Assembly (NCBI RefSeq): GCF_035917275.1
Contig: NZ_CP108508.1
Coordinates: 1,736,001 to 1,800,000, forward strand
Reading direction: 5' to 3'
DNA: 64,000 bases
Source: Streptomyces sp. NBC_01237
GTDB taxonomy: Bacteria > Actinomycetota > Actinomycetes > Streptomycetales > Streptomycetaceae
Shown: positions 9,541 to 20,587 of the stretch, in pieces
How the letters are laid out: every line of letters begins with the position of its first letter
Position numbering within the stretch: position 1 is the stretch's first letter
The notes under the pieces: model-generated
Database searches by the model: none
Told to the model about the DNA's origin: nothing
Seen by the model: only the letters and a program-made list of their open reading frames with translations
Program-made: the position numbers and the translations under genes

Positions 9541-10446
9541 GTGTCGGTGCTGGTCCTGGTTCTCTCCGTGAGCGCCGCCTGCTGTCTGGGCTTCGGCTTC
9601 GTCCTTCAGCAGGCCGCCGCCCGGCGTGCCCCGATGAGCGACTTCCTCTCCCCCAGGCTGCTGCTCGACCTGATGCGGGTGAAGAGCTGGCTGGCCGGGC
9701 TCGGGCTGATGGTCTGCGGGATGGTGCTGGGCGCGCTGGCTCTGGGCCGGGGCGAGGTCTCGGTCGTGGAACCGCTCCTGGCGACCAATCTGCTCTTCGC
9801 CATGGCCCTGTCCCGGCACCGCACCAAGCAGCCGCTGGGCCGCCAGGGCTGGGCCGGGCTCTGGCTGCTGGCGGGCGGTGTCACGGCGTTCCTGGTGGCG
9901 GGCGAGCCGCGCGGGGGCGGGCCGGTGACCGACCCCGTGCGCCACTGGCTGGTGATCGGCGTGGTGGTCGGCCTCGCCGTGCTGCTGACGGCCTCCGCGA
10001 GGCACTCCCGGATCAGGGCGGCCCCCGTGCTCTTGGCGGTGGCGGCCGGGCTGCTGTACGGACTCCAGGACGCCCTGACCCGGGCGAGCGGCGAGCGGCT
10101 GACCGAGGGCGGCTGGGAGGCGCTGATGACGGCCTGGCAGCCGTACGGCGTCGCCGTCCTGGGCGTGACCGGGCTGATCCTGGTCCAGAGCGCCTTCGAG
10201 ACGGGTCCGCTGCGGATGTCGCTGCCGGCGCTGACCGCCGCCCAGCCGCTGGCCGGGATCGCCTGCGGGATCGGCTTCCTCGGCGACCGGGTGCGTACCG
10301 ACACGGGCGCGCTGGCCTGGGAGGCGGCGGGGCTGGCGGCGATCGTCACCGGGATCGTGCTGCTCGGGCTGCATCCCGCGATGCCCGCGGGGGCCGGTGG
10401 CCGGGCGGCGGACCGAGCGTCCGCGGCCTCACTGAACGGGCGGTGA
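9541..10446 (+). CDS. DMT-superfamily membrane transporter
   Basis: A 301-residue integral membrane protein with about nine or ten hydrophobic helices arranged as two related halves, as in drug/metabolite transporters. The GTG start follows GAGGAAGAG. Helix 1 contains CCLGFGFVLQQAAARR, and the second half contains GLLYGLQDALTRASGERL, a feature I recall from actinobacterial DMT proteins. The C-terminal 25 residues are a hydrophilic tail. No substrate can be assigned. Confidence 0.8.
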   Translation: MSVLVLVLSVSAACCLGFGFVLQQAAARRAPMSDFLSPRLLLDLMRVKSWLAGLGLMVCGMVLGALALGRGEVSVVEPLLATNLLFAMALSRHRTKQPLGRQGWAGLWLLAGGVTAFLVAGEPRGGGPVTDPVRHWLVIGVVVGLAVLLTASARHSRIRAAPVLLAVAAGLLYGLQDALTRASGERLTEGGWEALMTAWQPYGVAVLGVTGLILVQSAFETGPLRMSLPALTAAQPLAGIACGIGFLGDRVRTDTGALAWEAAGLAAIVTGIVLLGLHPAMPAGAGGRAADRASAASLNGR

Positions 10447-10498
10447 CACCCGCGGAACAGCCCTGTACGGGCTTCCCGGGCCTTTGGCCCCTGGTTAT

Positions 10499-10519
10499 TA
10501 ATAATGGCCAGCATTAGTA
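10499..10519. promoter_or_regulatory. Palindromic operator overlapping the TetR promoter
   Basis: TAATAATG (10499-10506) and CATTAGTA (10512-10519) are inverted repeats matching at 7 of 8 bases around a 5-bp centre. The TAGTAT -10 hexamer (10515-10520) lies inside the right arm. The site ends 7 bp before the TetR start codon, so binding would block the promoter. Confidence 0.75.
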
Positions 10520-10520
10520 T
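10515..10520 (+). promoter_or_regulatory. -10 hexamer of a leaderless transcript (TetR gene)
   Basis: TAGTAT is 6 bases before the ATG at 10527 and there is no ribosome binding site between them. Confidence 0.6.
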
Positions 10521-10526
10521 GGGCGC

Positions 10527-11959
<1,433 letters not shown>

Positions 11960-12027
11960 CCGCGTACGGCGGGACGCCGCTCGCCCACGCCGTGGGGCCG
12001 GGATCACCGCCGATGGCGTGAGGTTGG

Positions 12028-12555
12028 ATGGGCCGTATGAAACCCACTGACCAGACCGAGGAGATCCTGGACATCGTCGACGAGAACGACGAGGTCGTCG
12101 GTCAGGCCCCGCGCGGTGAGGCGACCGCGCGGGGCCTGCGGCATCGCTGTGTGTTCATCGAGGTGCGGGACGCGCGGGGCAGGCTCTTCGTGCACCGCAG
12201 GACCGCCACCAAACTGGTCTTCCCCTCGCACTACGACATGTTCGTCGGCGGGGTCGTGGGCGCGGGCGAGTCCTACGACGAGGCCGCGCTGCGCGAGGCG
12301 GAGGAGGAACTCGGGGTCAGCGGGCTCCCCCGCCCCGAACCGCTCTTCACCTTCCTGTACACGAGCGCCGAGCACTCCTGGTGGTCGGCCGTGTACCAGG
12401 TGCGGTGCGAGCTGCCGGTGAATCCTCAGACGGAAGAGGTCGCGTGGCACACCTTCCTCACCGACGCCGGACTGGAACCGCGGCTCACCGAATGGCCCTG
12501 GGTGCCCGACGGACTGGAGGCGTACCACCGGTTGCGGGAGTTCCGGTCCCGTTGA
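12028..12555 (+). CDS. Nudix hydrolase
   Basis: A 175-residue (166 if the ATG at 12037 is used) Nudix protein. The Nudix box runs from GGVVGAGE through REAEEELGV with all the metal-binding Glu residues. The N-terminal ILDIVDENDEVVGQAPRGEA segment followed by HRCVFIEVRD resembles the isopentenyl-diphosphate isomerase-like or YfcD branch. Substrate is unknown. The start is uncertain because neither ATG has a strong ribosome binding site. The gene lies between the SDR and the DUF202 pair, all on one strand. Confidence 0.88.
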   Translation: MGRMKPTDQTEEILDIVDENDEVVGQAPRGEATARGLRHRCVFIEVRDARGRLFVHRRTATKLVFPSHYDMFVGGVVGAGESYDEAALREAEEELGVSGLPRPEPLFTFLYTSAEHSWWSAVYQVRCELPVNPQTEEVAWHTFLTDAGLEPRLTEWPWVPDGLEAYHRLREFRSR

Positions 12556-12593
12556 ACCCGGCTCCGGGTCGTAAACGGCCACAAACCGACAGA

Positions 12594-12599
12594 TAGGGT
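12594..12599 (+). promoter_or_regulatory. -10 hexamer of a leaderless transcript (DUF202 pair)
   Basis: TAGGGT lies 7 bases before the GTG start at 12607; no Shine-Dalgarno sequence is present. Confidence 0.5.
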
Positions 12600-12606
12600 T
12601 CCGGGC

Positions 12607-13002
12607 GTGAACGATTTCGTACAGAGCCTTCGGTTGTGGTTCGCCCCGCAGCGGATCCGCGAAGAGGGCGACACGCCCGACTACCGGTTCTCGCTGGCCA
12701 ATGAGCGCACGTTCCTCGCCTGGATCCGGACGGCCCTGGCCCTCATCGGCGGCGGTTTCGCCGTCGATCAGTTCCTGCCGGAACTGGCCTGGGGCGTCCG
12801 GGCCGGTCTGGCGCTCGCGCTGCTGGCCGCCGGTGTGCTCTGTGCGCTCAGGGCGGTGAATCACTGGGTGCGGTGCGAGCGGGCGATGCGGCGCGGTGAG
12901 GATCTGCCGGTCTCGCGCTTCCCGACGCTGCTGAGTCTCGCGGTCGCCGTCGTCGCCGTCGCGATGGTGGTGGTCGTCCTCTTCGGCTGGGAGGGCCGGT
13001 GA
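12607..13002 (+). CDS. DUF202 membrane protein (YidH-like)
   Basis: A 131-residue protein with three hydrophobic helices after a short soluble N-terminus. The signature FSLANERTFLAWIRTALALIGGG is the DUF202 core. Function is unknown; Escherichia coli YidH is the best-known homologue. A -10 hexamer 7 bases before GTG suggests a leaderless message. Its TGA overlaps the GTG of the next gene (GTGA), so the two are an operon of paired small membrane proteins. Confidence 0.85.
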   Translation: MNDFVQSLRLWFAPQRIREEGDTPDYRFSLANERTFLAWIRTALALIGGGFAVDQFLPELAWGVRAGLALALLAAGVLCALRAVNHWVRCERAMRRGEDLPVSRFPTLLSLAVAVVAVAMVVVVLFGWEGR

Positions 13003-13310
13003 CCGGGCCCCCACGGGATCCCGGCCTCCAGCCGGAGCGGACCAGGCTGGCCTGGCGGCGCACCACGCTGTCCTGCACGGTGGTGGCGCTGCTGGCGGGC
13101 AGGCAGGCACTGCACGCCGGCGCGACCCCCGCCGCCGTGGTCGCGGTGGCACTGAGCGCGCTGGCCTGGCTGGGGTTTCTGCGGGTGGCCCACCGGCGGG
13201 TACTGGGGATGGACGTCGCCCGGCCCCAGCCGCTGTCGCCCCGCCACGCACTGGCGGCGACGGTGTGCACCGTGGCGCTCGCGGTGTTCGCCGCGGCCAT
13301 GCTGTTCTGA
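12999..13310 (+). CDS. Second DUF202-type small membrane protein
   Basis: A 103-residue protein with three predicted helices. The N-terminus GLQPERTRLAWRRTTLSCTVVALL keeps the E-R-T-x-L-A-W-R-R core of DUF202. It overlaps the preceding DUF202 gene by 4 bases and so is translationally coupled to it; the two products probably form one membrane complex of unknown role. Confidence 0.8.
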   Translation: MTGPPRDPGLQPERTRLAWRRTTLSCTVVALLAGRQALHAGATPAAVVAVALSALAWLGFLRVAHRRVLGMDVARPQPLSPRHALAATVCTVALAVFAAAMLF

Positions 13311-13338
13311 CCGTCGGCGGGCGTCCGCGCGGTCGCGT

Positions 13339-13437
13339 CCGTACGCCGCTCGCCTCCGGGTCCGGCCGCTTCCGTACGACGCTCGCCTCCGGGTCCTGCC
13401 GCTTCCGTACGACGGTCGTTTCCGTACGACGTGGCCT
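13339..13437. repeat. 33-bp tandem repeat behind the DUF202 pair
   Basis: Units beginning CCGTACG start at 13339, 13372 and 13405 (period 33, each with CTCGCCTCCGGGTCC in the first two), followed by shorter copies at 13422. The array fills most of the gap between the DUF202 stop codon and the convergent oxidoreductase. No ORF or regulatory site was recognised in it. Confidence 0.75.
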
Positions 13438-13451
13438 CCGGGCGCCCGGTG

Positions 13452-14384
13452 TCAGTCCCAGGCCACGGTGACGACGACCTTTCCGCGGGTGCGTCCCTCC
13501 TCGTTGAGCCGGTACGCGTCCGCGGCCCGTTCCAGTGGGAAGACCCGGTCCACGTTGACCGTGATGATGCCCTGCTCGGCCAGTTCCGCCAGGTGGGCCA
13601 GATCCTTGGCGTCGGGCCGTACGAAGGCGTAGCGGCCGCCGTACGAGAAGACCTCCCCGTCCGCGATGGAGGCGAGCCTGCCGCCCTCGGCGAGGGTGTC
13701 CGCCGAGGCCCGCAGGGCTTCCCCGCCCACCGTGTCGAACGCGGCGTCGATGCCGTCGGGGGCCAGGGCCCGCAGCCGGTCGACGAGCCCGTCGCCGTAC
13801 TCCACCGGTTCGCCGCCGAGGCTGCGCACATGGTCGTGGTTGTGGGCACTCGCCGTGCCGATGACCCGGCAGCCCGCGTGCCGGGCGAGCTGTACCGCGA
13901 GCGAGCCGACGCCGCCCGCCGCCGCGTGGACGAGGACCGTATCGCCGCTCCGGATCCTCAGGGTGCGGTGCAGCACCTGGTAGGCGGTGAGCCCGGCCAG
14001 CGGCAGCCCCGCCGCCTCCTCGAAGCTCAGGCCCATCGGCTTGCGGGCGAGGGTGCGCACAGGCGCGGCGACGTATTCGGCGAACGTGCCGCGGGAGAGG
14101 AAGTCCTCCCGCACATAGCCGATGACCTCGTCGCCCACGGCGAACTCGTCCACCGCGACACCGGGTTGCACGACGACTCCGGAGACGTCCCAGCCCGGGA
14201 TCACCGGGAAGACGGCTTCGAGGCCCGACTGGAGGTAGCCCTCACGGGCCTTCCAGTCGACGGGGTTGACGGCCGCGGCCCGCACCTTCACCAGGACCGT
14301 GTCCGGGCCGACCTTCGGGTCGGGCCGCTCGCCGTACTCCATGACGTCGGCCGAGCCGTACCTGCTGTAGCTGATCGCCTTCAT
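13452..14384 (-). CDS. NADP-dependent quinone-oxidoreductase type enzyme (zinc-free MDR)
   Basis: A 310-residue medium-chain reductase without zinc ligands. It starts MKAISYSRYGSADVM and contains AAAVNPVDWKAREG, GWDVSGVV and the NADPH-binding VHAAAGGVGSLAVQLA. Such enzymes reduce quinones or enones with NADPH. GGAGG directly abuts the ATG, but an earlier GAAGG gives workable spacing. It lies 81 bp downstream of the glucarate dehydratase gene on the same strand, so co-transcription is possible though no functional link is evident. Confidence 0.87.
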   Translation of the reverse strand: MKAISYSRYGSADVMEYGERPDPKVGPDTVLVKVRAAAVNPVDWKAREGYLQSGLEAVFPVIPGWDVSGVVVQPGVAVDEFAVGDEVIGYVREDFLSRGTFAEYVAAPVRTLARKPMGLSFEEAAGLPLAGLTAYQVLHRTLRIRSGDTVLVHAAAGGVGSLAVQLARHAGCRVIGTASAHNHDHVRSLGGEPVEYGDGLVDRLRALAPDGIDAAFDTVGGEALRASADTLAEGGRLASIADGEVFSYGGRYAFVRPDAKDLAHLAELAEQGIITVNVDRVFPLERAADAYRLNEEGRTRGKVVVTVAWD

Positions 14385-14465
14385 CCTCCGACCTTCGGCG
14401 CGGGCCGCGGCCGGCGCAACTCAGGGTGGGAGCGGGGCGGGGCTCCGGGCGGGGGCCGGGCGGGC

Positions 14466-15755
14466 TCACCAGCGCGGGATCGGCGGTGTCACCCACTCCG
14501 GGTCGGCCTTGCGCATCGCGGCGGCGTCGTCGCGCTCGCGCATCGTGCCGTCGTCGTCCAGCCAGCGCCGGTGCAGCGCGGCCAGCCGCTCGCGGTCGAG
14601 TTCGACACCGAGCCCGGGGGCGTCGGAGACGGCGAGAGCGCCGTCGGAGAAGACGTGCCGGGTGGTGATGACGTCCTCCGTCTGCCACGGGTAGTGGCTG
14701 TCGCAGGCGAAATCGAGGTTGGGCACGGTGGCCGCGACATGGGTCATCGCGGCGAGGCTGATGCCGAGGTGGGTGTTGGAGTGCATGGAGAGTCCGACGC
14801 CGAAGGTGCGGCAGATCCCGGCCAGTTCGCGGGTGCGGTGCAGGCCGCCCCAGTAGTGGTGGTCGCTGAGGACGACCTGGACCGCGTCCCGGGCGAACGC
14901 CTCGGGCACCTCGGCGAGGGTCGTGACGCACATGTTGGTGGCCAGCGGCACATCCGTCCCGGCGGACACGGCGGCCATCGCCGCCGTACCGCTCGCCGGG
15001 TCCTCCAGATATTCGAGTACGTCCTTGAGCTGCTCGGCGACGTACAGCGAGGTCTCCACGGACCAGGCACCGTTGGGGTCCAGCCGCAGCGGCTGCCCGC
15101 CGAACTCCTCGGCGAGGGCCCGGACCGCGGCGATCTCCTGGTCGGGCTCGAAGACACCACCCTTGAGCTTGAAGGAGGTGAAGCCGTACTCGCGGGCGAA
15201 GCGCCGGGCCTGGGCGACGATGCCGGCCGGGTCGAGAGCCGCACCCCAGTCGTCCCGCTCGCCGCCCTCCGGGTGGGCGGCCCAGCGGTAGAAGAGGTAC
15301 GCGCTGTAGTCGACGGTGTCGCGGACCTTGCCGCCGAGCAGGGCGTGCACGGGCAGGCCGAGGGTCTTGCCGAGCGCGTCCAGGCAGGCGACCTCGAAGC
15401 CCGAGACGACGGAGAGCCGGAGCTTGTCGGCGGTCCGGACACCGCGCAGTCCCCCGGCGTCGACCCGGTCGTCGGCGGCCCGTGAGTCGCCGCACACCTC
15501 CTCGGCGAGCGCGAACAGCGCGTTCAGATCGCTGACCGGGCGACCGGGCAGCGCCTCGGCCAGCGGCCGGGCGAGCTCCAGATAGGTGCCGTCCCCGTAG
15601 GTCTCCCCGATGCCCGTCACCCCACCGCGCGTGACGACCTCCACGACGAGCCGGGGGGTGTACGGCTGATGGACGCCCTGGGTGTTCAGAAGGGGCGGGT
15701 CCGCTATGAGGATCGGGGTGAGCCGGACTTCGTCGATCAACAAGGCTGTATCCAT
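14466..15755 (-). CDS. gudD: Glucarate dehydratase
   Basis: A 429-residue enolase-superfamily enzyme that dehydrates D-glucarate (or L-idarate) to 5-keto-4-deoxyglucarate. The N-terminal capping domain has GVHQPYTPRLVVEV. The barrel has the catalytic FKLKGG (KxK), the metal ligand segment RLDPNGAWS, further acidic ligands, and the His base in SMHSNTHLGIS. Length is usual for the family. A TAGAGT hexamer 6 bases before the ATG points to a leaderless message, and an inverted repeat overlaps that promoter. No glucarate permease or regulator gene is adjacent. Confidence 0.92.
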   Translation of the reverse strand: MDTALLIDEVRLTPILIADPPLLNTQGVHQPYTPRLVVEVVTRGGVTGIGETYGDGTYLELARPLAEALPGRPVSDLNALFALAEEVCGDSRAADDRVDAGGLRGVRTADKLRLSVVSGFEVACLDALGKTLGLPVHALLGGKVRDTVDYSAYLFYRWAAHPEGGERDDWGAALDPAGIVAQARRFAREYGFTSFKLKGGVFEPDQEIAAVRALAEEFGGQPLRLDPNGAWSVETSLYVAEQLKDVLEYLEDPASGTAAMAAVSAGTDVPLATNMCVTTLAEVPEAFARDAVQVVLSDHHYWGGLHRTRELAGICRTFGVGLSMHSNTHLGISLAAMTHVAATVPNLDFACDSHYPWQTEDVITTRHVFSDGALAVSDAPGLGVELDRERLAALHRRWLDDDGTMRERDDAAAMRKADPEWVTPPIPRW

Positions 15756-15757
15756 AC

Positions 15758-15831
15758 GTGAACTCTATTCAGGGATGCGACTGAAGACCAGAGGGCGGAG
15801 GGAGTTCCCGCCCTCGATTCAGGGAGTTCAC
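15758..15831. promoter_or_regulatory. Inverted-repeat control region upstream of gudD
   Basis: GTGAACTC (15758-15765) and GAGTTCAC (15824-15831) are perfect inverted repeats. Next to each is a direct repeat ATTCAGGGA (15767-15775 and 15817-15825), and between them GAGGGCGG (15791-15798) pairs with CCGCCCTC (15808-15815). The left arm overlaps the probable gudD -10 element TAGAGT (minus strand, 15762-15767). A two-site repressor with a looped complex is one reading. The regulator is unknown. Confidence 0.5.
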
Positions 15832-15841
15832 TGGACGACAT

Positions 15842-15855
15842 ACCGACTGGTCGGC
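15842..15855. promoter_or_regulatory. TetR-type palindrome before phosphotransferase operon
   Basis: ACCGACTGGTCGGC contains the palindrome CCGAC-TG-GTCGG, 42 bp before the start codon at 15898. It is related to the ACCGGTCGGT sites at 23056-23065 and 44903-44912. Confidence 0.6.
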
Positions 15856-15897
15856 ATCATGGGCAGCGATCGTTCTGCCGTCCCGGAGGTGCGCACC

Positions 15898-16920
15898 ATG
15901 AGCCCAGTCCACCCGCCAGGTCTCGACCCCGACCCGCTGCGCGCGCATCTCGACCGCGAGCGGCCGGGGCTGGTGGGCGGACCGCTCGAAGCCCGGCTGA
16001 TCGAGGGCGGCCGGTCGAACCTCACGTACACCGTCACCGACGGCACCGGCCGGTGGGTCGTGCGCAGACCTCCGCTCGGCCATGTCCTGGCCACCGCGCA
16101 CGACATGAAGCGCGAGTTCCGGGTCATCAGCGCCCTGCACCCGACCGCCGTGCCGGTGCCGGAGCCCGTGCTGCTCTGCGAGGACGACGCGGTCATCGGC
16201 TCGCCCTTCTACGTGATGGAGTACGTCGAGGGCACCCCGTTCCGCACGGCCGAGCAGCTCGCCCCGCTGGGCGCCGAACGCACCCGGGGCGCGGTCCTCG
16301 GCCTCGTCGACACCCTGGTCGATCTGCACGCCGTGGACGCCGAGGCCGTCGGGCTCGGCGACTTCGGACGCCCGGAGGGTTTCCTGGACCGGCAGTTGCG
16401 CCGCTGGGGCAAGCAGCTCGACGCCTCCCGCAACCGTGAACTCGCCGGGATCGACGAACTGCACGCCGCGCTCGGCCGCGATCTGCCCCGCTCCCCCGCG
16501 CCCACCGTGGTGCACGGCGACTACCGCCTGGACAACGTCCTGATCGGCCCGGACGACCGGATCAAGGCCGTTCTCGACTGGGAGATGTCGACCCTCGGCG
16601 ACCCGCTGACCGACCTCGGGCTGCTCGTCATGTACAGCTCCGACCTCGGGCTGCCCGGGTCCCCGGTGTCCACCACCAGCGGCGCGGCCGGTCACCCCGC
16701 GCCCGCCGAGCTGATCGGGCGCTACGCCGCCCGGTCCGGCCGGGACACCTCCGCCATCTCCTGGTACACCGCGTTCGCCTGGTTCAAGCTCGCCGTGATC
16801 CTGGAGGGCATCCACTACCGCTACACCCGCGGCCAGACCGTGGGCCCCGGTTTCGACCGCATCGGCGATCTCGTCCCGGTCTTCATCGAGCACGGCCTCA
16901 CCACCCTCCAGGAAGGCTGA
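15898..16920 (+). CDS. APH-fold phosphotransferase (ACAD10/11 N-terminal type)
   Basis: A 340-residue aminoglycoside-phosphotransferase fold kinase. The catalytic loop VVHGDYRLDN and the metal-binding LDWEMSTLGDP are both intact. Homologous domains are fused to acyl-CoA dehydrogenases in vertebrate ACAD10 and ACAD11, which phosphorylate 4-hydroxyacyl-CoAs so they can be degraded. Here the partner dehydrogenase follows after 8 bases as a separate gene, which supports the same role rather than drug resistance. GGAGG is 7 bases before the ATG at 15898; longer upstream frames lack family sequence. Confidence 0.88.
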   Translation: MSPVHPPGLDPDPLRAHLDRERPGLVGGPLEARLIEGGRSNLTYTVTDGTGRWVVRRPPLGHVLATAHDMKREFRVISALHPTAVPVPEPVLLCEDDAVIGSPFYVMEYVEGTPFRTAEQLAPLGAERTRGAVLGLVDTLVDLHAVDAEAVGLGDFGRPEGFLDRQLRRWGKQLDASRNRELAGIDELHAALGRDLPRSPAPTVVHGDYRLDNVLIGPDDRIKAVLDWEMSTLGDPLTDLGLLVMYSSDLGLPGSPVSTTSGAAGHPAPAELIGRYAARSGRDTSAISWYTAFAWFKLAVILEGIHYRYTRGQTVGPGFDRIGDLVPVFIEHGLTTLQEG

Positions 16921-16928
16921 TCACCCCC

Positions 16929-18143
16929 ATGGACTTCGCATTCGACGCCCGTACCGAAGAGCTGCGTACCAAGCTGCTCACCTTCATGGACGAGCATGTG
17001 TACCCGGCCGAGCGGACCGCGGACGAGCAGCGCGCCCTCCTCTCCTCCCCGTGGGACACCCCGCGGATCGTGGAGGACCTGAAGGCCGAGGCGCGCAGGC
17101 AGGGCCTGTGGAACCTCTTCCTTCCCGATGCCGGGTACGGTGCCGGGCTGACCAACCTCCAGTACGCCCCGCTGGCCGAGATCCTGGGCCGCAGCCCGCA
17201 CTTGGCGCCGACCGCGCTGAACTGCGCGGCGCCGGACACCGGGAACATGGAGGTGCTCTTCCAGTTCGGCACGGACGAGCAGAAGAAGCGGTGGCTGGAG
17301 CCGCTGCTCGCGGGGGAGATCCGGTCGGCGTTCGCCATGACCGAGCCCGAGGTCGCCTCCTCGGACGCGACCAACATCGAGACCCGGATCACGCGGGACG
17401 GCGACCACTACGTCATCAACGGCCGCAAGTGGTTCATCTCCGGGGCGATGAACCCGGAGTGCCAGGTCTTCATCGTGATGGGCAAGACCGACCCGGACGG
17501 CGAGGACATCCGCCGTCAGCAGTCGCAGATCCTCGTCCCGAGGGACACCCCGGGCCTCGAAGTGCGCCGCGCCATGCGGGTGTACGGCTACGAGGACCAC
17601 TCCCACGGCGGTCATGCCGAGGTCGTCTTCACCGACGTACGGGTGCCCGTCACCCACCTGATCGGCGAGGAGGGCGGCGGTTTCGCCATCGCGCAGGCGC
17701 GGCTGGGTCCGGGCCGGATCCACCACTGCATGCGGCTGATCGGCATGGCCGAGCGGGCCATCGAGCTGATGTGCCGGCGAGCCGTCTCCCGTACGGCCTT
17801 CGGCAAGCCGCTCGCCCAGCAGGGCGTCGTGCAGAACTGGATCGCGGACGCCCGGGTCACGGTGGAGCAGCTGCGGCTGCTGGTGCTGAAGACCGCCTGG
17901 CTGATGGACACCGTGGGGAACCGGGGCGCGCACACCGAGATCCAGTCCATCAAGATCGCGACCCCGCGGGCGGTGGTGGACATCCTCGACCGGGCGGTCC
18001 AGCTGCACGGCGCGGGCGGGGTCAGTCAGGACTTCCCGCTGGCGGAGCTGTGGGCGGCGGCACGGACGCTGCGGCTGGCGGACGGACCGGACGAGGTGCA
18101 CCAGCGGTCGCTGGCCCGGCGGGAGATCAAGAAGTACCGCTGA
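16929..18143 (+). CDS. Acyl-CoA dehydrogenase (ACAD10/11-like)
   Basis: A 404-residue FAD enzyme. It has the usual N-terminal helical domain, the FAMTEPEVASSDATNIET strand-domain motif, and a C-terminal helical domain ending in LADGPDEVHQRSLARREI, the catalytic-loop form typical of the ACAD10/11 branch. With the phosphotransferase encoded 8 bases upstream it probably handles hydroxylated acyl-CoA intermediates. A 23-bp perfect hairpin follows 7 bases after the stop, so this is a two-gene operon. Confidence 0.92.
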   Translation: MDFAFDARTEELRTKLLTFMDEHVYPAERTADEQRALLSSPWDTPRIVEDLKAEARRQGLWNLFLPDAGYGAGLTNLQYAPLAEILGRSPHLAPTALNCAAPDTGNMEVLFQFGTDEQKKRWLEPLLAGEIRSAFAMTEPEVASSDATNIETRITRDGDHYVINGRKWFISGAMNPECQVFIVMGKTDPDGEDIRRQQSQILVPRDTPGLEVRRAMRVYGYEDHSHGGHAEVVFTDVRVPVTHLIGEEGGGFAIAQARLGPGRIHHCMRLIGMAERAIELMCRRAVSRTAFGKPLAQQGVVQNWIADARVTVEQLRLLVLKTAWLMDTVGNRGAHTEIQSIKIATPRAVVDILDRAVQLHGAGGVSQDFPLAELWAAARTLRLADGPDEVHQRSLARREIKKYR

Positions 18144-18150
18144 TCCGGAA

Positions 18151-18201
18151 GCCCCGGCGGCGCGGGGCGGACCGGGTGGGTCCGCCCCGCGCCGCCGGGG
18201 C
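18151..18201. terminator. 23-bp perfect hairpin after acyl-CoA dehydrogenase
   Basis: The arms 18151-18173 and 18179-18201 are perfectly complementary over 23 bp with a GGGTG loop. It starts 7 bp after the acyl-CoA dehydrogenase stop codon. It is the strongest terminator-like structure seen in the window. Confidence 0.9.
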
Positions 18202-18275
18202 CGTGGCCGGGAGCCGTTTCCTGGCTCGGAGACCGGGGCTCGGGGACCGGGGCTCGGTGACCTGCCCCGGCCCCA

Positions 18276-18342
18276 GGGCTCGGGGCTCGGGGCTCGGGGC
18301 TCAGGGCTCAGGGCTCAGGGCTCAGGGCTCAGGGCTCAGGGC

Positions 18343-18345
<3 letters not shown>
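18276..18345. repeat. Heptanucleotide tandem repeat (10 units)
   Basis: Three units of GGGCTCG followed by seven of GGGCTCA run without interruption, with degenerate relatives from about 18230. The last unit carries the TCA that is the stop codon (TGA on the minus strand) of the aminopeptidase gene. Because the period is 7, TGA recurs in all three frames beyond the stop. Confidence 0.95.
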
Positions 18346-19954
<1,609 letters not shown>

Positions 19955-20548
19955 CTACGGGCGCAGGGCCCGCAGCAGCAGGTCCGCCAGATGGTCGGCG
20001 ACCTCCTGGCGGCTCAGCGGGCCGTCCGGGCGGTACCAGGTGGACAGGTGGTGGATGGAGCCGAAGTGGTAGTCGACCACCAGGTCCGCGGGGGTGGCGG
20101 TGGAGAACACCCCGCTTCTCTGCCCCTCCTCGATGAGCGCCCGGAAGCGCTCGTGGTAGCGGCGCCGCTCGCCCCGCACCTGCTTGTTCTTCTCCGGGCT
20201 CAGATGGTGCATCGAGCGGAAGAAGATCGCGGCGTCGTCGAGGTTGTCGATGGTCGTGACGACCACATCGGCGGCGGCGTCGCGCAGCCGCTGCTCGACC
20301 GGCGCGTCGGCGTCCGCGAAGGCGTCCAGCCGCTCCTGCTGGAGCCTCAGCATCCGGGCGTAGACCTCCTGGAGGAGATCCTCCTTGGAGCCGAAGTAGT
20401 GGTAGAGCGCCCCCTTGGTGACGCCCGCCGTCTCCACGATCTCCTGGACCGAGGTGCGGTCGTAGCCGCGCTCGGCGAAGAGCCTGGTGGCGGCGGCCAG
20501 CAGCCGTTGAGGGACGGGTGTACCGTCCCCGTCCGTCGCCTTGGCCAT
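19955..20548 (-). CDS. TetR-family regulator of acyl-CoA metabolism genes
   Basis: A 197-residue regulator. The helix-turn-helix is ATRLFAERGYDRTSVQEIVE with TKGALYHYFGSKEDLL, and the C-terminal domain is helical and uncharacterised. It is the third gene of an operon after an SDR and an AMP-dependent ligase, 39 bases downstream of the ligase stop. A palindrome before that operon is probably its operator, and a similar one precedes the phosphotransferase/acyl-CoA dehydrogenase operon. The likely signal is an acyl-CoA. This link is inferred. Confidence 0.87.
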   Translation of the reverse strand: MAKATDGDGTPVPQRLLAAATRLFAERGYDRTSVQEIVETAGVTKGALYHYFGSKEDLLQEVYARMLRLQQERLDAFADADAPVEQRLRDAAADVVVTTIDNLDDAAIFFRSMHHLSPEKNKQVRGERRRYHERFRALIEEGQRSGVFSTATPADLVVDYHFGSIHHLSTWYRPDGPLSRQEVADHLADLLLRALRP

Positions 20549-20587
20549 GTTGCCGCCACCTGCCTTCCGTACTGTGCGTGAACCGGT

